Below are positions 16,754 through 26,325 of a stretch of 64,000 nt of DNA, one piece after another. The position numbers and the translations under genes were made by a program. The notes below the pieces were generated by a model that was not told the DNA's origin, ran no database searches, and was given only the letters and a program-made list of their open reading frames with translations. Each line of letters starts with the position of its first letter. Within the stretch, counting starts at the first letter, position 1. This DNA comes from JAICMB01 sp963838885 (GTDB lineage: Bacteria; Acidobacteriota; Terriglobia; Bryobacterales; Bryobacteraceae), in contig CAWITB010000006.1 in the NCBI GenBank assembly GCA_963838885.1, positions 186,001 through 250,000 on the forward strand, read 5' to 3'.

Positions 16754-17926
16754 CGCCGCCCTTTCAGTCAGCGCCGCCACTCCAGGCAGTTCGATTCCGG
16801 AAAGAAATTCCAGTGAAGCTCCCCCGCCCGTCGATACGTGCGATATTTTGTCCGCGACGCCGGCGGACTTGATGGCTTTCTCCGAATCGCCGCCGCCTAC
16901 CACCGAGACGGCTCCCGAACTGGCCACGGCCTTGGCAAGCGCCACCGTTCCCTTGTCGAAGGGCGGCTTCTCGAAAACGCCCATGGGCCCGTTCCAAATA
17001 ATCGTCTTGGCCTTTGCGATCGCGTCCGCATAGCGCTCGATTGTGCGGGGCCCAATATCGACCGCGATCTTGTCCCGCGGGATCGTGTCAACGACTTCGA
17101 ACGGCGCGCCCTCCTTCAGTTCCCCCACGACTACGTGATCGATGGGCAGCAGCAGCTTATCGCCGGCCTGCGACATCAGGTCCGTGGCGAGATCGACTTT
17201 GTCGTCTTCGACCAGCGATCTGCCCGTGGACTCTCCTTTGGCCTTCAGAAACGTATACGCCATTGCTCCGCCGATCAGGAGGCGATCGACCAGTTTCATC
17301 AGGTTCTCGATCACCTCGATTTTTCCGGATACTTTCGCGCCTCCCAGAATCGCGATTGCCGGGCGATCGGGATCGGACGTCGCCTTGCCAAGATATTCCA
17401 GCTCTTTGTCCATCAGCAGCCCCGCCGCGGCTTGCGGCATGAACGCGACCATGCCTACGGTCGAGGCATGCGCGCGATGCGCCGACCCGAACGCGTCGTT
17501 CACGTACACATCGGCCAATGACGCCAACTTCTTCGCGAAAGCGGGATCGTTCTTTTCCTCCTCGGCGTGGAACCGCAGGTTTTCGAGAAGAAGAACCTCG
17601 CCGGGCTTCGGCCGCATCTTCTCGACCTCCGCGCCGATGCTGTCCGGAGCCATCTTGACCGGTCTTCCGAGAAGCTGTTGCAACCGTTCCGCCACGGGCC
17701 GCAGGCTCATTTCAGGATCCGGTTTCCCCTTGGGCCGTCCGAGATGACTGGCGAGAACAACACCCGCGCCATGCTCCAACGCATACTGGATACTCGGGAG
17801 CGACGCGCGGATGCGCTTGTCGCTCGTAATCTCCTTGCCGCCCGGCGCGAGCGGCACGTTGAAATCGACTCGAATGAAAACAACTTTGCCCTTCAGATCG
17901 AGATCGCGAATTGAAAGTTTGGCCAT
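16712..17926 (-). CDS. pgk: Phosphoglycerate kinase
   Basis: 404 residues, the usual length. Converts 1,3-bisphosphoglycerate and ADP to 3-phosphoglycerate and ATP. Diagnostic stretches are KVVFIRVDFNVPL (~17), ASHLGRPKG (~58), LLENLRFHAEEEKND (~113), VNDAFGSAHRAHAS (~155), ILGGAKVSGKI (~195), IWNGPMGVFE (~320) and the nucleotide-binding VVGGGDSEKAI (~350). The ATG at 17926 is chosen because it gives the canonical MAKLSIRDLDLKGK start; an earlier in-frame start at 17959 is not needed. It overlaps the convergent MFS gene by 42 bp. Confidence 0.95.
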   Translation of the reverse strand: MAKLSIRDLDLKGKVVFIRVDFNVPLAPGGKEITSDKRIRASLPSIQYALEHGAGVVLASHLGRPKGKPDPEMSLRPVAERLQQLLGRPVKMAPDSIGAEVEKMRPKPGEVLLLENLRFHAEEEKNDPAFAKKLASLADVYVNDAFGSAHRAHASTVGMVAFMPQAAAGLLMDKELEYLGKATSDPDRPAIAILGGAKVSGKIEVIENLMKLVDRLLIGGAMAYTFLKAKGESTGRSLVEDDKVDLATDLMSQAGDKLLLPIDHVVVGELKEGAPFEVVDTIPRDKIAVDIGPRTIERYADAIAKAKTIIWNGPMGVFEKPPFDKGTVALAKAVASSGAVSVVGGGDSEKAIKSAGVADKISHVSTGGGASLEFLSGIELPGVAALTERAALQEQRGRANSRAQ

Positions 17927-17972
17927 AATTCCGATGCGAAACCCGATGGTAACGCGCACCCCGCGCTTGGAG

Positions 17973-18849
17973 TCAGCGCACGCTGATCAACGCGCTCGCG
18001 CTCGTGGTCGTTTCAGTAAGCTGTTCCGGCTGGCCGGGATGGCACTGACCGAGAGGGAACACCGTCAGAGTCCGTTGAATCGCCAGTGGCAGTTCGCCGG
18101 ATATCCCCGCCGGAACCTTAAAATTTACTTGATAGATGCCCACCAGACCCGGAGCGAGCCCGTCATAGTCAGGCAGGGCGGACGCATTGCCTACCATGAC
18201 CGTATCGTAACCCCCACAAACCTCGATCGCGATCGCCGCCGGGTCGAATACGGCCGACGGATTAGAGGGAGCGGGATGACCCGATTGCGGCGTGTTCGTG
18301 ACAGGACCAAGATTGATGCCGTAAGCGATTACATCCTCGCCCGCATGCGCCGGATTATCGGGCGTGACCTGCGAATAGTCGGATGCATGTTGGACAATGG
18401 CATGGCCGCCGATATCCACAAAAAGAGCGCTCCAACCGGACAAAGGGCTGGGGTAAAATCCGTTGTTCGTGTAGGCGGTTTCGAAGCGGGCGCGATTGGC
18501 GCCCTGGAAAACTTCCACGTCAAGAGGGTCGCGCTCTGACCCTCCCATGGTACTTGAACGTTGATCTGCTGATATCCGTTCTCAAACGCGATGGCCAGAA
18601 CTGCGCGGGCATGAAATTGATCCAGACCTCGACATCCAGGAAGCCATTTAAGAGCGGATTTTGCGTGTTCACTACCACGCCGGAAGGCCCCTGCAGACCA
18701 GTAAGGAAGATGGATGCAAGGCTGCCCTTCTGCGGGAAACCCGCCTTAAAGTCGGCGCTGTTGGTGACGGCTGTTATTTGCGGCTGGCCATCGCTAACGC
18801 AGCACGCAGTGCAAAGTAATACCAGATAGGCAAACGCCCGAACTGTCAT
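17973..18849 (-). pseudogene. Frameshifted secreted protein with Solibacter-type C-terminal domain
   Basis: Starts at 18849 with a signal peptide (MTVRAFAYLVLLCTACCVSDG) and ITAVTNSADFKAGFPQKGSLASIFLTGLQG, the NSA-type opening of the Ig-like C-terminal domain (TIGR03437 type) common in Solibacter. The frame changes near 18597 (into AIAFENGYQQINVQVPWEG) and again near 18540 (into DPLDVEVFQGANRARF), after which it runs intact to 17973, including VGIYQVNFKVPAG. Each change looks like one missing base. The ATG overlaps the redoxin stop by 4 bp. With coding sequence preserved in all three segments, the shifts may be recent or sequencing errors. Confidence 0.75.
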
Positions 18850-19448
18850 TCGGCCAGCAGCTTCTTGATCTCCGTGTCGATAGCGTGAAAATCCCGATTA
18901 CAACTCTGGTGCGTCGCGAATCCGCCCCGCGACCCTTCGTGAAATTCCCCACCCGGATGCACATAACGGATGATGCCCTTGCGGTCCACGAGAAACGACA
19001 CCGACGTAAAATCGCGATCCCGCGTCAGCCACCACCGCCGCAGCGCCGACCAATCCGCGTCAATCGCGATCGGAAACGTGAAGCCTTTCTCCCGTACATA
19101 GGATGCAACATCGCCGGGATTCACCGCTCCCGGCGGCTTGGGATGATAAACACCGACGATTTGAAGGCCGCGCGCGGCGTAGCCGGCCTGAAACTTGTTG
19201 AGCGCTGGAGCCGTCGCGGCGCAGAACGGGCAACCTTCTGTCCACCACCGGAGCAGGACAACCTTGCCCCGCAAATCGTCCATGTCGAGCGGGCGTGAAT
19301 TCAGCCAGGCCTTAATGCACAACGGAGGAGCGGGCCGTCCAACGATCTCACCGGCGTTGCCGGATTTCAATCCACCCGCGCGCAGGCTGACGGCGCCGGG
19401 CGCCAGCAAAATCCACAACGCCCGCCGTGAAATTTCTCTCCGCGTCAT
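18846..19448 (-). CDS. TlpA/AhpC-like thiol-disulfide redoxin, exported
   Basis: 200 residues. The ATG at 19448 is followed by MTRREISRRALWILLAPGAVSLRA, an arginine-rich, Tat-like export signal. The thioredoxin-fold part has GRPAPPLCIKAWLNS, LRGKVVLLRWWTEGCPFCAATAPALNKF with the CPFC redox pair (~75-78), VGVYHPKP and the cis-Pro region VSFLVDRKGIIRYVHPGGE. It probably reduces or oxidises thiols in the periplasm, or acts as a peroxiredoxin-like enzyme. An in-frame upstream extension to 19613 is Arg-rich, lies in the repeat region and is unlikely to be translated. Confidence 0.82.
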   Translation of the reverse strand: MTRREISRRALWILLAPGAVSLRAGGLKSGNAGEIVGRPAPPLCIKAWLNSRPLDMDDLRGKVVLLRWWTEGCPFCAATAPALNKFQAGYAARGLQIVGVYHPKPPGAVNPGDVASYVREKGFTFPIAIDADWSALRRWWLTRDRDFTSVSFLVDRKGIIRYVHPGGEFHEGSRGGFATHQSCNRDFHAIDTEIKKLLAE

Positions 19449-19586
19449 GGCCCAATTATCCCGCGATGCCAGGCGCCCGCGCCGCGCACGTCCAACTCGC
19501 GTCTCTCCTCCATCTCTACGCTCACCGTATCGCTTGCGGCAGTATACGGCGCGCATCCCCGCTTCGCGTCTCTGTTCAAGCTCTAC

Positions 19587-19836
19587 GCGCGTCCCGTTCG
19601 GGCCGCCACGCAAAGCCGCATCCGCCCGTCCGCCTCGTTCCTAAATGTCTGCAACGCGCGCCTGCGCCGCTCCGTCCACACTGCGTCACGGCGCCTACCC
19701 GTTATCATGGCATCGCGCGTCCCGCTCGGGCCGCCACGCAGCGAGCGGTCGCCCGTCCGCCTCGTTCCTAAATGCCTGCGCGCCCTGCGCCGCTCCATCC
19801 ACACCGGTCACGGCGCCACCCGCTACCATGGCATCG
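19587..19836. repeat. Degenerate tandem duplication (~121-128 bp) upstream of holB
   Basis: Two adjacent copies share the blocks CGTCCCGYTCGGGCCGCCACG (starting 19589 and 19717), CGCCCGTCCGCCTCGTTCCTAAATG, CGCCGCTCC, and TATCATGGCATC/TACCATGGCATC. The distance between matching blocks falls from 128 to 121 bp because of internal deletions. The second copy ends at the holB start codon. Nothing in it looks coding; the ~390 bp between 19449 and 19837 contain no supported gene. Confidence 0.75.
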
Positions 19837-19837
19837 G

Positions 19838-20929
19838 ATGTTTCCCGATTTCTACGGCAACGCGCCCGTCGCCCAATCTCTCGAGCAACTCGCGATCCAG
19901 GAGCGCCTCCCGCAAACCCTTCTTTTCTCCGGCCCCGAGGGCGTCGGCAAATCCACCCTGGCCCGCCGCTTTGGGGCCGCGCTGCTCGGACAAGGATTCA
20001 AGATCGAGAACGACGATTTGAGCCTCGCCCCGAACCGCGAGGTCATCGCGGACCGCGAGAAATGGACGGCCGAGAAACGCAATGAAGACCCGCTGCTGTT
20101 CGCCACGCATCCGGATTTCGTAACCTTCCCGCCCGACGGTCCGCTGCGCCAAATCTCGATTCCCCAAATGCGCCTGCTAAGAGAGCGCGCGCAATTCAAG
20201 CCGCTGCGCGGCTCGCGCAGAGTGTTTCTGATCGATCACATCGAGCATGCCAACGAGCAGGCGGCCAACTCGCTTCTAAAGACGCTCGAAGAGCCGCCGG
20301 AGCACCTCATCGTGATCATGACGGCCGAGAATCCCTACGATCTGCTGCCCACCATTCGCTCGCGCGCCGTCGCCTTCCACCTCGCGCCGCTGCCAAACGA
20401 AGACATGCTCGCCTTTGTGCATGATCGCGGGCTACCGGATCCCCTCCGCCGCGCCGCTCTCGCCGCGGGCAGCCCCGGCCTCGCGCTCTCGCTGGATCTC
20501 GAAACGTACGACCAGCGCCGCGCCGCCATGCTCGATCTCCTCAAAGTCGCCGTCGGCCGCGCCCCCTTCGCCGTCTGGGCCGCGCACTCCGAATCGTTGG
20601 GCGCCCGCAAGACCGAGCGCCTGGACCTTCTTATTCGAGTCTTGTACGTCCTGCTCGAAGACGTTCTCCTCCTCGCTCATGGAGCGGGCGAGATCCGCAA
20701 CGTCGACATCCGCTCCGAGCTTGAGGCCATCGCGTCGCGAGTATCGTTGGCATGGCTTCGCGCGGCCGTGAAGAGAGCGGACGAAATCCTCGAAATGTCG
20801 CGCCGCAATATTCAGAAGAGCATCGCGCTCGACGCCTTCGCGATCGAGCTCCGAAAATCCTCGACCGCGCTCCCGCTCGCTCCCGGACCGCGCTCGTCAA
20901 ACTTGCCCCAACCCCCCCGGTATGCTTGA
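19838..20929 (+). CDS. holB: DNA polymerase III subunit delta'
   Basis: About 363 residues. AAA+ clamp-loader subunit: TLLFSGPEGVGKSTLARRF (Walker A, ~30), SIPQMRLLRERAQFKPLRGSRRVFLIDHIEHANEQAANSLLKTLEEPPEHLIVIMTAENPYDLLPTIRSR (~110-180) contains the Walker B-like segment, the sensor 1 region and the SRC-type arginine region, although the Cys is Ala here. It loads the beta clamp with gamma/tau and delta. The ATG at 19838 gives MFPDFYGN, the usual N-terminus; longer starts read into the repeat. The C-terminal domain is helical (DLLIRVLYVLLEDVLLLAHG). Confidence 0.88.
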   Translation: MFPDFYGNAPVAQSLEQLAIQERLPQTLLFSGPEGVGKSTLARRFGAALLGQGFKIENDDLSLAPNREVIADREKWTAEKRNEDPLLFATHPDFVTFPPDGPLRQISIPQMRLLRERAQFKPLRGSRRVFLIDHIEHANEQAANSLLKTLEEPPEHLIVIMTAENPYDLLPTIRSRAVAFHLAPLPNEDMLAFVHDRGLPDPLRRAALAAGSPGLALSLDLETYDQRRAAMLDLLKVAVGRAPFAVWAAHSESLGARKTERLDLLIRVLYVLLEDVLLLAHGAGEIRNVDIRSELEAIASRVSLAWLRAAVKRADEILEMSRRNIQKSIALDAFAIELRKSSTALPLAPGPRSSNLPQPPRYA

Positions 20930-21015
20930 ATAATCTCTAGTTGCATCTCTAATCCGTAATCGGTTTCAAGCGGCCCCGGCGCAAGCTCTTCAAATCGGGC
21001 CGTAGTACACCTCGA

Positions 21016-21339
21016 ATGGGAGTCTTAGTCGTGGAGACTGCTAACCGCAAATTAATCCGCCCCTCATTAGATGAGTTGAAGGATCGCATGAACCGCCGCA
21101 ACCATCAGGCTCAACCGCCACAGAAGAAAGCTATCCCCCCGGATCAGACGAACGCCGAAAATTTCTATTACATGAAGCAGATGCAGACGAAGACGCCCAT
21201 GGTCTTCGTGCTGAAGGATGGCGAGACGCTCGAGGGCATCATCGAGTGGTACGACAAGAGCTGTCTCAAGGTAAATCGCGAAGGCGCGCCGAATCTGCTG
21301 ATTTTCAAACCCAACATCAAGTACATGTATAAGGCCTAG
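21016..21339 (+). CDS. Hfq-like Sm-fold RNA-binding protein
   Basis: 107 residues. The C-terminal 60 match the Hfq/Sm fold: NAENFYYMKQMQTKTPMVFVLKDGETLEGIIEWYDKSCLKVNREGAPNLLIFKPNIKYMYKA. In canonical Hfq this corresponds to the Sm1 strand block (VFLxNGxxLxGxI) and the Sm2 KH-type region (here NIKY). The N-terminal 45 residues are basic and probably disordered. It likely forms a hexamer that binds RNA. A GTG at 21031, with GGGAG 8 bp upstream, is an alternative start that would drop five residues. Expected to be regulated independently of holB. Confidence 0.75.
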   Translation: MGVLVVETANRKLIRPSLDELKDRMNRRNHQAQPPQKKAIPPDQTNAENFYYMKQMQTKTPMVFVLKDGETLEGIIEWYDKSCLKVNREGAPNLLIFKPNIKYMYKA

Positions 21340-21350
21340 ACCGGGCGGCG

Positions 21351-22307
21351 ATGGCCGGCTGGTTTCTGGGCGTCGATGGAGGACAATCGAGCACCACCGC
21401 GCTCATTGGCGACGATGGCGGCCGAATTGTGGGATATGGCCGCGGCGGACCTTGTAATCACGCCGCGGCCGCGCCGGGACGCGCCAGGTTTACGGCCGCC
21501 ATTCGTTCGTGCCTCTCGCAGGCATGCGCGCAAGCCGGCCTTGATCCCAATTCCGTTCGCTTTGCCTCGGCCTGCCTCGGCTTCAGCGGCGGACCGGCGG
21601 ATAAACAGGACATTCTCAACGAGATTCTCCGCTGCGACCGCATGACGGTCACGCATGATGCCCTCATCGCGCTAGCCGGAGCAACGGGCGGCGCGCCCGG
21701 TCTCATCGTCATCGCAGGCACGGGGTCGATCGCGTTCGGCAGGAATGCGGCCGGCACAACAGCCCGCGCCGGCGGTTGGGGTTATCTTTTCGGCGACGAA
21801 GGCGGAGCGTTCGATATTGTCCGCCAAGCCCTTCGCGCCGCGCTGCGCTTTGAGGAAGGTTGGGGACCGCCCACGTCCTTGCGCCAGGTCTTTCTCGACG
21901 CCACCAGCGCCGGCAACATCAACGATGCGCTCCACTGCTTCTACACCGCCGATTTCCCGCGCGACCGGATCGCGGGCATCGCCCCGGCCGTAAACGAAGC
22001 TGCCGTCAATGGCGACCAGGTGGCAATCGGAATCCTCGAAGCCGCCGCGCAGGCTCTTGCCATGCTCGCGAGCGCTGTCCGCCGGCAGCTATTCCCGCCC
22101 GGAGCGGCGGCCCGCGCCTCCTATATCGGCGGCGCCTTTCGCAGCGCGCCGCTGCTCGAACGATTCCGCTTTTTGACGCAACTGGAAGAAGGAAACACCG
22201 TCGCGCCTCCGCTCTACGATCCGGCGGCCGGAGCGTTGCTCGAGGCCTATGCCGCCGCGGAAATGCGCGTGGCGTTGTCGAACGCCCCGGGAGTTGAAAA
22301 AATCTGA
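21351..22307 (+). CDS. BadF/BadG-type ATPase, N-acetylglucosamine-kinase-like
   Basis: 318 residues of the ASKHA kinase fold. FLGVDGGQSSTTALIGDDGG at the N-terminus is the phosphate 1 loop, THDALIALAGATGGAPGLIVIAGTGSIAFG (~100-130) holds the catalytic Asp and phosphate 2 loop, and GWGYLFGDEGGAFDI (~142) is typical of GlcNAc/glucosamine kinases. It may salvage cell-wall amino sugars. The start lies 11 bp after the Hfq-like stop, and its TGA overlaps the ATG of the next gene, so they are probably co-transcribed. Confidence 0.85.
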   Translation: MAGWFLGVDGGQSSTTALIGDDGGRIVGYGRGGPCNHAAAAPGRARFTAAIRSCLSQACAQAGLDPNSVRFASACLGFSGGPADKQDILNEILRCDRMTVTHDALIALAGATGGAPGLIVIAGTGSIAFGRNAAGTTARAGGWGYLFGDEGGAFDIVRQALRAALRFEEGWGPPTSLRQVFLDATSAGNINDALHCFYTADFPRDRIAGIAPAVNEAAVNGDQVAIGILEAAAQALAMLASAVRRQLFPPGAAARASYIGGAFRSAPLLERFRFLTQLEEGNTVAPPLYDPAAGALLEAYAAAEMRVALSNAPGVEKI

Positions 22308-23945
22308 TGATCGCGCTTGGGCGAAATGTGGCCGCGGGCGGCGCATGTGCGCTGGCGTTGCTGTTCCTCGCCGCGGGCGAGCGCGAAGGCCCTTTCGCAT
22401 TCCAAAACGTTGCGGCGAAGAGCGGCATAAATTTTGTGCTCGAGAACAGCCCCACGCCGCGGAAATACATGATCGAAACGATGCCCGGCGGCGTCGCCGT
22501 GTTCGATTACAACGGCGACGGATTGCCCGATATTTATTTCACCAACGGCGCGGCCGTGCCCTCGCTCGATAAGACGGATCCCAAGTTCTGGAACAGGTTG
22601 TACCGCAACGACGGCGGCATGCGCTTTACCGACGTGACTGCCCAGGCTGGCGTCGCGGGGCAAGGATATTCCATGGGCGTGGCGGCCGGCGATTATGATA
22701 ACGACGGCCATCCCGATCTCTTTGTCGCGGGCGTGAATCGCAACACCCTGTACCACAACCGCGGCGATGGGACTTTCGAAGACGTCACGGAGAAGGCCGG
22801 GATTAAAAGCGGCGAATGGGCCGTCGCCGCGGGCTGGTTCGATTATGACAACGACGGCAAGCTAGATCTCATCGTGATCCATTATTCGAGTGCGCCTTTG
22901 CAAGACCGTTTCTGCGGCGACCGCGAGCGCAGCATTCGTATCTACTGCCATCCAAAATATTTCGATCCTCTCCCCGCTACGCTGTATCATAATCGCGGCG
23001 ACGGGACTTTCGAGGATGTTTCCGAAAAATCGGGCATCGCGCGGGTTGCCGGCCGCGGCATGAGCGTGGCCTTCGCCGACTACGACGGCGACGGCTTCAT
23101 GGACGTCTTCGTCACCAACGACAACATGCCGAATTTTCTCTTTCACAATCTCGGGAACGGCAACGTTCGAAGAGGTCGCTCTGACAGATGGAGTCGCTCT
23201 CACGGATCGCGGCCAGCCGGTCTCGAGCATGGGCGCGGATTTTCGCGATTACGACAACGATGGCCTTCCCGATATCAGCGTCACCGCGCTCGCGGGCGAG
23301 ACCTTTCCGCTCTTCCGCAATCTCGGCAAAGGCCTTTTCACCGATGCGACCTATGCCAGCCGCCTCGGTCCATTGAGCGCCCCGCATAGCGGCTGGGGCA
23401 ACGGCTTGGTGGATTTCAACAATGATGGGTGGAAGGACCTGTTCACCGCTAACTCTCACGTCAATGATCGCGTGGAGCAGTTCGAATCCCACAAATATAA
23501 AGAGCCCAACAGTGTTTTCTTAAACACAGGCGGCAAATTTGGCGACGCTACCCCATCCACCATGAACGCGGATGTCGCGGCCCATCGCGGCGCCGCCTTC
23601 GGAGATTTCAATCGCGATGGCCGCATGGACATCGTCGTATCGGCGCTCGGGGCGCTGGCGGAATTATGGGAGAACACGACCGCCGGGGCGGGGAACTGGA
23701 TTGCATTCCGTCTCACTGGAACGAAGAGTAATCGCGACGGCATCGGCGCCCGCATTCGCGTTGGCACGCAGTGGAACGAGATGACCAGCGCCGTCAGTTA
23801 TGCCTCCTCCAGTCTGATTCCGGTGCATTTTGGCGTTGGCAAGGCCGAAATGCTGAACAACGTCGAGATACGCTGGCCAAGCGGACGAGTGCAGCGCCTG
23901 GGGCATTTGCGAGCCAATCGCGTGTGGGATTTTACGGAACCGTAA
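22307..23945 (+). CDS. CRTAC1-like FG-GAP/ASPIC protein, one frameshift
   Basis: Secreted protein with repeated FG-GAP (VCBS) units: VAVFDYNGDGLPDIYFTNG, AAGDYDNDGHPDLFVAG, GWFDYDNDGKLDLIVIH, AFADYDGDGFMDVFVTND, then after 23162 MGADFRDYDNDGLPDISVTA, LVDFNNDGWKDLFTAN and FGDFNRDGRMDIVVSA, each with a DxDxDG calcium loop. It ends with an ASPIC/UnbV domain (GIGARIRVG...SSLIPVHFGVGKAEML...IRWPSGRVQ). The reading frame shifts at about 23160-23163 (an extra A before ACGTTCGAAGAG). With that base removed the product is about 545 residues. Likely a surface or periplasmic beta-propeller. Confidence 0.85.
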
Positions 23946-24000
23946 GTCCCCAATCGGTCGCGTAGTGAGCTATGATGTCTCCCGGGAAAAGGGAGTCTTC

Positions 24001-24665
24001 ATGCCAAAGGGTTTGTTCGTATGTCTTCTGCTGCTTGCGCGTTGCCAGTGTGGCTCGACGCCCAGGTTACTTCCGCCGCGCTTTCCGGCACGGTCGAGGA
24101 TTCGGCCGGCGCCGTGATTCCCAGCGCCAAGATCAGGCTACCGGCATCAAGCCCCTAAAATGGATCGCCGACAATTGGGCGCTTTCCGGAGTCGTGCGCA
24201 TGCAGACCGGCGCGCCCGTCACTCCCAGCTATAGCTTGGTGAACGGAATCGCCAGCCCCACCGGCACGCCGGCGGAAGGCGCCCGCATGCAGGTGATCAA
24301 TCCCGATGCGCCGGTAACCCAGCGCTTCGGGCCGCCGCCGGAACGCGGCCAACCTGGCCAGTGTGCCGTGGGCCATCGCGACGAATACGCCGCAGTTCGG
24401 TAACCTCGGCAGAAATACATGGTATGGCCCCGGCATGAACAACTGGGATCTCTCGATTTATCGCAATATTCGGATTTACCGCGAGCGCGTCACGGGTCAG
24501 CTCCGGCTGGAAAGCTACAATACCTTCAACCACACGCAGTGGGAGAGCTACAACACGGCAGCGCAATTCAACTCCGCGGGACAGCAGGTCAACGCCGCCT
24601 TCGGTATATCGAACGCCGCTCGTCCGCCGCGCCGCGTGCAGGTCGCTCTTCGTGTGTGGTTCTGA
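24001..24665 (+). pseudogene. Collapsed Oar-like TonB-dependent receptor
   Basis: A remnant of a ~1000-residue receptor squeezed into 0.66 kb. From 24001 there is MPKGLFVCLLLLA-like leader sequence, then in another frame ALSGTVEDSAGAVIPSAKI, the start of a CarboxypepD_reg domain. At about 24135 it jumps directly to C-terminal barrel sequence (LKWIADNWALSGVVRMQTGAPVTPSYS), shifts frame near 24345, and ends with the receptor's last strands (GPGMNNWDLSIYRNIRIYRERVTGQLRLESYNTFNHTQWESYN ... VQVALRVWF). The large internal deletion and several shifts show genuine decay. Confidence 0.75.
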
Positions 24666-24687
24666 AGCCCGCCTCTAATCGCGCCGG

Positions 24688-25731
24688 TTATGGAGCCGGC
24701 GCTCGAGGAGCCGCTTCCTTGTGAAGCTGCTGGTATTTGTCCATCATTGCTTTCGCAAGCGCGGCTTGTCCCGTGGCCTGATAAGCGCGCGCGAGCTGGT
24801 AATGTAAACTGCCGTCTTTGTCCGTTTCCAAAGAAGCCTTGAGGTGCGGGATCGCTTTCTCCGGCTCACCTAGCCGCGCGTAGCAAAGACCCAGCGCGGC
24901 ATGCGCCGGAAGAAGCTTGCTATCGAGCTTTACGGCGGTTTCCAAATAACCAACCGCCCGTTCGACCTGTTCCGATTGCAACAGGGTGTCGCCCACAAAG
25001 AAATTAAGATTGGCGGAGCCAGGCTCCGCCTTCAGCAACCGCTGCAACTCGGGCAAAACATTCCCGTCGTGGCTGAGATAAAGAGCCGTGGCGAGCTCAT
25101 GTTGCGCGTCGCGATCGCCGGGCGAGAGCTTGAGCACGGCCCGCCATTCCTCGATGGCATCGTGGAACTCGCCTTGGTCCTGGAGAATTTGCGCTTTCAC
25201 CTGGTGCAGTTGGGATGATTCCGGCATCCCCCCGAGCTCGGCGAATGCCCGCAAGGAGAGTTCGTTGTACGCGCGGGCGAGCCAGTACAGGCCTTCGGGA
25301 TCGTTTTTTGATTTGGCGGCTTTAACCACTTCCTCGAAACGTCCGGCGTCGAAGTCGCATTGCATTTTTTCAGTGGCGCAGTCCGGCGGACCCAGCTTCT
25401 GCTCGCTAGTCTGGGCCGCGAACGCCTCCTCCGGCTTCCCAAGCGCGACATAAATATCGGCCATTCCAGCGTGGACCCCGCGCAGGCCCGGCATGCGCTT
25501 GGCAGCCTCGCCATAGGCGTACAGCGCAGCCGTGTATTGCCGCTCCTTCGATTTGACGTCGCCAAGAAGCGCCAGAACGTAGGCCGATTCGGGCTCCGTT
25601 TTCAGGAGTTGGTTAAAAGCTTCCACGCACAAGTCGCCGTAATGCCTCCCGCGCTCATAAACAGCCTTGGGGGTGGTCTGACCTTGCACTAAAAGCGACG
25701 CGCAGAGCAGTGCGTTAATCCGCCAGTACAT
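24688..25731 (-). CDS. Secreted TPR-repeat protein
   Basis: 347 residues from the ATG at 25731 with a signal peptide (MYWRINALLCASLLVQGQTT). The rest is tetratricopeptide repeats: AYVLALLGDVKSKERQYTAALYAYGEAAKRMPG, GVHAGMADIYVALGKPEEAF, GLYWLARAYNEL, ANLNFFVGDTLLQSEQVERAVGYLETAVKLD, LPAHAALGLCYARLGEPEKAIPHLKASLE, LHYQLARAYQATGQ. Such proteins act as periplasmic scaffolds. An in-frame start at 25794 would remove the signal peptide. It may share a transcript with the small ORF at 25715-25915. Confidence 0.75.
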   Translation of the reverse strand: MYWRINALLCASLLVQGQTTPKAVYERGRHYGDLCVEAFNQLLKTEPESAYVLALLGDVKSKERQYTAALYAYGEAAKRMPGLRGVHAGMADIYVALGKPEEAFAAQTSEQKLGPPDCATEKMQCDFDAGRFEEVVKAAKSKNDPEGLYWLARAYNELSLRAFAELGGMPESSQLHQVKAQILQDQGEFHDAIEEWRAVLKLSPGDRDAQHELATALYLSHDGNVLPELQRLLKAEPGSANLNFFVGDTLLQSEQVERAVGYLETAVKLDSKLLPAHAALGLCYARLGEPEKAIPHLKASLETDKDGSLHYQLARAYQATGQAALAKAMMDKYQQLHKEAAPRAPAP

Positions 25732-25915
25732 AAAACAGCATCCCCTTGCGGGTCCGCCCTGGAATTTTATCAGGTACGAAGCCGCCAGCGGCATAGAGGC
25801 GCATGGGGCGCTCCCGGTCGCAAGCGAACTCCTGCCGGATTTCCAAGCGCCGGTGCTGCACCCCAGCCGAATCGTCGTAGCTACGTTGTATATATACTAG
25901 ACCGAACTTGCACAA
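25715..25915 (-). CDS. Possible small protein or gene fragment
   Basis: 66 residues read minus-strand. The stretch GVQHRRLEIRQEFACDRERPMRLYAAGGFVPDKIPGRTRKGMLFYVLAD reads like natural protein (balanced composition, plausible C-terminal strand) rather than a shadow, and could be the tail of an acetyltransferase-like gene. It overlaps the TPR gene start by 17 bp. No convincing ribosome-binding site. Low confidence; it may be a remnant. Confidence 0.3.
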   Translation of the reverse strand: MCKFGLVYIQRSYDDSAGVQHRRLEIRQEFACDRERPMRLYAAGGFVPDKIPGRTRKGMLFYVLAD

Positions 25916-25923
25916 CCTTACCC

Positions 25924-26172
25924 TTCGAATGGAACGAGAGCAAGCATCGCGCGAATATTGTGAAGCACGGCGTCGGCTTTGACGAGGCTAGAAAAGTCTT
26001 CAGCGACCCGCACGGGATCATCCGCGAAGACCGCGTCGTCGAGGTGAGGAGCGCCTGCATGCAATCGGCTATGTAGACCGTGTTCTGCTGGTGGTCCATA
26101 CGGTCCGGCAAGAAGGTCTCGGTGCGATCCTCCGCATCATTTCAGCTCGCAAGGGAAGGCCCGCAGACTAAT
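25924..26172 (+). pseudogene. BrnT-like toxin remnant (frameshifted)
   Basis: EWNESKHRANIVKHGVGFDEARKVFSDPHG (25924-26030) is the N-terminal half of a BrnT/DUF497 RNase-fold toxin, with the family's KH-G-F-EA-VF spacing. After RVVE the frame is lost near 26043 by one missing base, and GEERLHAIGYVDRVLLVVHTVRQ ... AILRIISARKG, the family's C-terminal half, continues to a TAA at 26170. No ATG or GTG is seen before the first residue, so the start may be damaged as well. It would have been the toxin of a type II toxin-antitoxin pair with the next ORF. Confidence 0.65.
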
Positions 26173-26325
26173 AACCAGGACCATTGAGCAGGTCGAAAAC
26201 CGGAGAATTACGAAAGCGGAACGCAGCGTGATGAAGGGGATGTTCGGGGTGCTCGTGCACTCTTACCCATCCATCGCGGTCCTTCATTTCCGGAATATCG
26301 CTGGTATCGATGCGCTCGTCAGGTA

